From assembly GCA_947624485.1 (NCBI GenBank), contig CANQKM010000006.1, positions 121,811-185,810 on the forward strand: 64,000 nucleotides of DNA. Direction: 5' to 3'. A model generated the notes under the pieces. That model was not told the origin of the DNA and ran no database searches. It was given only the letters and a program-made list of their open reading frames with translations. Source of the DNA: an uncultured Clostridia bacterium (GTDB lineage: Bacteria; Bacillota; Clostridia; UBA1381). The first letter of the stretch is position 1; every line of letters begins with the position of its first letter. This document shows positions 63,801-64,000 of this stretch, one piece after another. Position numbers and translations under genes: made by a program.

Positions 63801-64000
63801 AGGCGGCCACGGGTGAAACATATACGGATGTTCCGGGTGCGACAAGCGCTACATTCACACCGGACAAAGCAGGTACGTACAAGGCTGTAGCTACAGTAGG
63901 TACAGACGCGACCTACGAAGGTACAGTTACGTCAGACGCGGTAACGGTAGAGGCGAAAAAGGCGAAGGTAACGGTTACTGTTGACGACGCAACGCACGTT
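60851..64000 (+). CDS. Large secreted multidomain protein, 3' partial
   Basis: The ATG follows AAAGGGAGAG, and the frame stays open to the window edge (1,050 codons). There is a signal peptide (residues 1-31, cut near ASA-AET) and two LamG/concanavalin-like regions (about 33-260, starting WSDNFDAYDNV, and 284-563). Next is an 80-aa module (575-655, ending KLMVWDSLKGM) that resembles the C-terminal module of the esterase at 55752. Two InlB-B-type repeats follow (GGKLTFPNEV.. about 680-743, GGTVSVNL.. about 755-830, the latter ending MPAANVTVSATF), then Thr/Val-rich Ig-like segments. No catalytic motif is visible yet. It may end in SLH domains like the first two genes, but this is not seen here. 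Confidence 0.88.
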   Translation, partial: MKSKKLISFLCAAAMTVSSFAGLAITASAAETVLWSDNFDAYDNVAVPHTNLTSKGIDKVLVDGTSTADNAYDGIAGLKLQTGNRGTDTSFFAIQDGKDAGSKAIMATTASLDKPNRGGKIFFVDDEKKDKTYKPESGKDLVLAFNVKTTDTGVNSVSHILSINGIDETAAAANAIDFDTTLGIAHDTWAQVKVVINATSGATVYVDGTKKTTLTGVKDLSSIVFNAIEQNTRNCIDCPKWYFDDMVIYSSDDGAASTVPGAEGGEQATPPPEVDAPVLKAAEGATEGTVQSYNFNSVANGNWSIGTTAQQKYNNKGELNEEDTSIKAVPGLSIEIGGRPDGAEASTYAAIQKYGTGKVLNLTASRFATGGRGPRVSFDNNIPATEGTYTVTSFAFKISPMTGHEEDATARLSLLEGTTQAGDDGLGEYRHVAAVFTTKKDETIYREPGNTSSDVISTYVTPNEWHYASVVAEPVKDNKAPYRVYVDYDTSASNFDPQIKSDYVYYGETAHTLAKTPMFAIETRANKVGGVDTTPANAYALIDNIVAYSATGSEPRRVVATLGEPEEPDVPPVETHAVDLTVTGGETVKVTTEEETPFDAVLVHAQYNGTKLANVKTYPLSGISKTGATATLNPKAIEGDKLMVWDSLKGMVPYMKAHEVGASEGAAKVKITDQTAATAGGKLTFPNEVAKGSDVEITIVPDEGYELDKLTVGGTEVAATAIQNNKYKFKADADTTVSATFKKITYTVAPATGIVGGTVSVNLTTAQIGDEITVTVTPAQGKKVTKVTYTPAGGAATEIQPDNTTGAYKFKMPAANVTVSATFENAGTTEPSTSPDPDADKVTVKLDTNSSADADVKVGTTAVTKEGISVAKTGLSITVTPKTDKKLIGVTVTGGTAATAFAAASHASKYETAVNVTGTEVTVKVETADKTTTPTKTKIGEDFTVTVTPASPTVGQQLKAELTKKADKQSAVAPTDVSWKWQEKAATGETYTDVPGATSATFTPDKAGTYKAVATVGTDATYEGTVTSDAVTVEAKKAKVTVTVDDATHV

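Noticed and set aside
1..64000. Insertion sequences, integrases, prophage structural genes, rRNA operons
   Set aside because: None found: no transposase, recombinase or phage structural motif was recognised and no rRNA-like sequence is present; the JAB gene is the only phage-associated domain.

Overview
The window looks like chromosomal DNA from a Gram-positive, spore-former-related Clostridia bacterium, probably an uncultured gut Oscillospirales or Monoglobales-like lineage. The evidence is S-layer-homology (SLH) surface proteins, a T-box leader, Firmicutes-type purine, tRNA-modification and ribosomal genes, sigma-A promoters that match consensus closely, and many short palindromic intergenic repeats. 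The lineage is inference; the Firmicutes/Clostridia assignment is much firmer.

Layout. (1) 1-20784: two consecutive giant surface proteins, at least 2,934 aa (cut by the window edge) and 3,948 aa. Both are built from a roughly 1 kb (about 340 aa) two-domain unit and end in Big_2 plus three SLH repeats. (2) 20877-22739: a DUF2130 coiled-coil protein, a DUF6514-like protein and a 31-aa membrane peptide. (3) 22960-29442, minus strand: purC-purB-(secreted copper-amine-oxidase-N-like protein)-purA-(FkbH-like HAD protein), with a palindromic repeat between purC and purB. (4) 29534-29743: a candidate small RNA gene. (5) 29947-30675: a JAB-metalloprotease-like gene followed by a 50-aa charged helical protein. 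(6) 30737-37146: MATE transporter, GT28 glycolipid glycosyltransferase, RluA pseudouridine synthase, YesL-like membrane protein and mnmG. (7) 37199-37614: type I toxin-antitoxin-like locus 1. (8) 37677-38455: tRNA-Thr, yqeY, rpsU. (9) 38622-43295: isoleucine T-box, a secreted protein of unknown function, and an ileS of the long eukaryote-like type. (10) 43608-46661: rsmA-XRE regulator, converging with argS and a small Cys protein. (11) 46806-51914: GH53 endo-galactanase plus an LplB/LplC/lipoprotein oligosaccharide importer without an ATPase. (12) 52160-55531: U32 peptidase-like, a small RNA candidate, trmR-like O-methyltransferase and mltG. (13) 55752-59438: a secreted rhamnogalacturonan-acetylesterase-like SGNH protein. 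(14) 59439-60850: a dense repeat region holding type I TA-like locus 2. (15) 60851-64000: the N-terminal part of another large secreted protein.

How it fits together. GH53 galactanase, the oligosaccharide importer and the RGAE-like esterase point to use of pectin side chains, and the giant SLH proteins would display adhesive or structural Ig-like rods on the surface. The most striking unannotated signal is a pair of loci (37199-37614 and 59841-60153) with the same plan: a 20-25 aa hydrophobic peptide ORF, a stem-loop that starts just before its stop codon, a 3' tail complementary to the mRNA leader, and a consensus sigma-A promoter facing back over the gene. This is what a type I toxin-antitoxin system should look like. 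Locus 2 is bracketed by exact 148-bp direct repeats.
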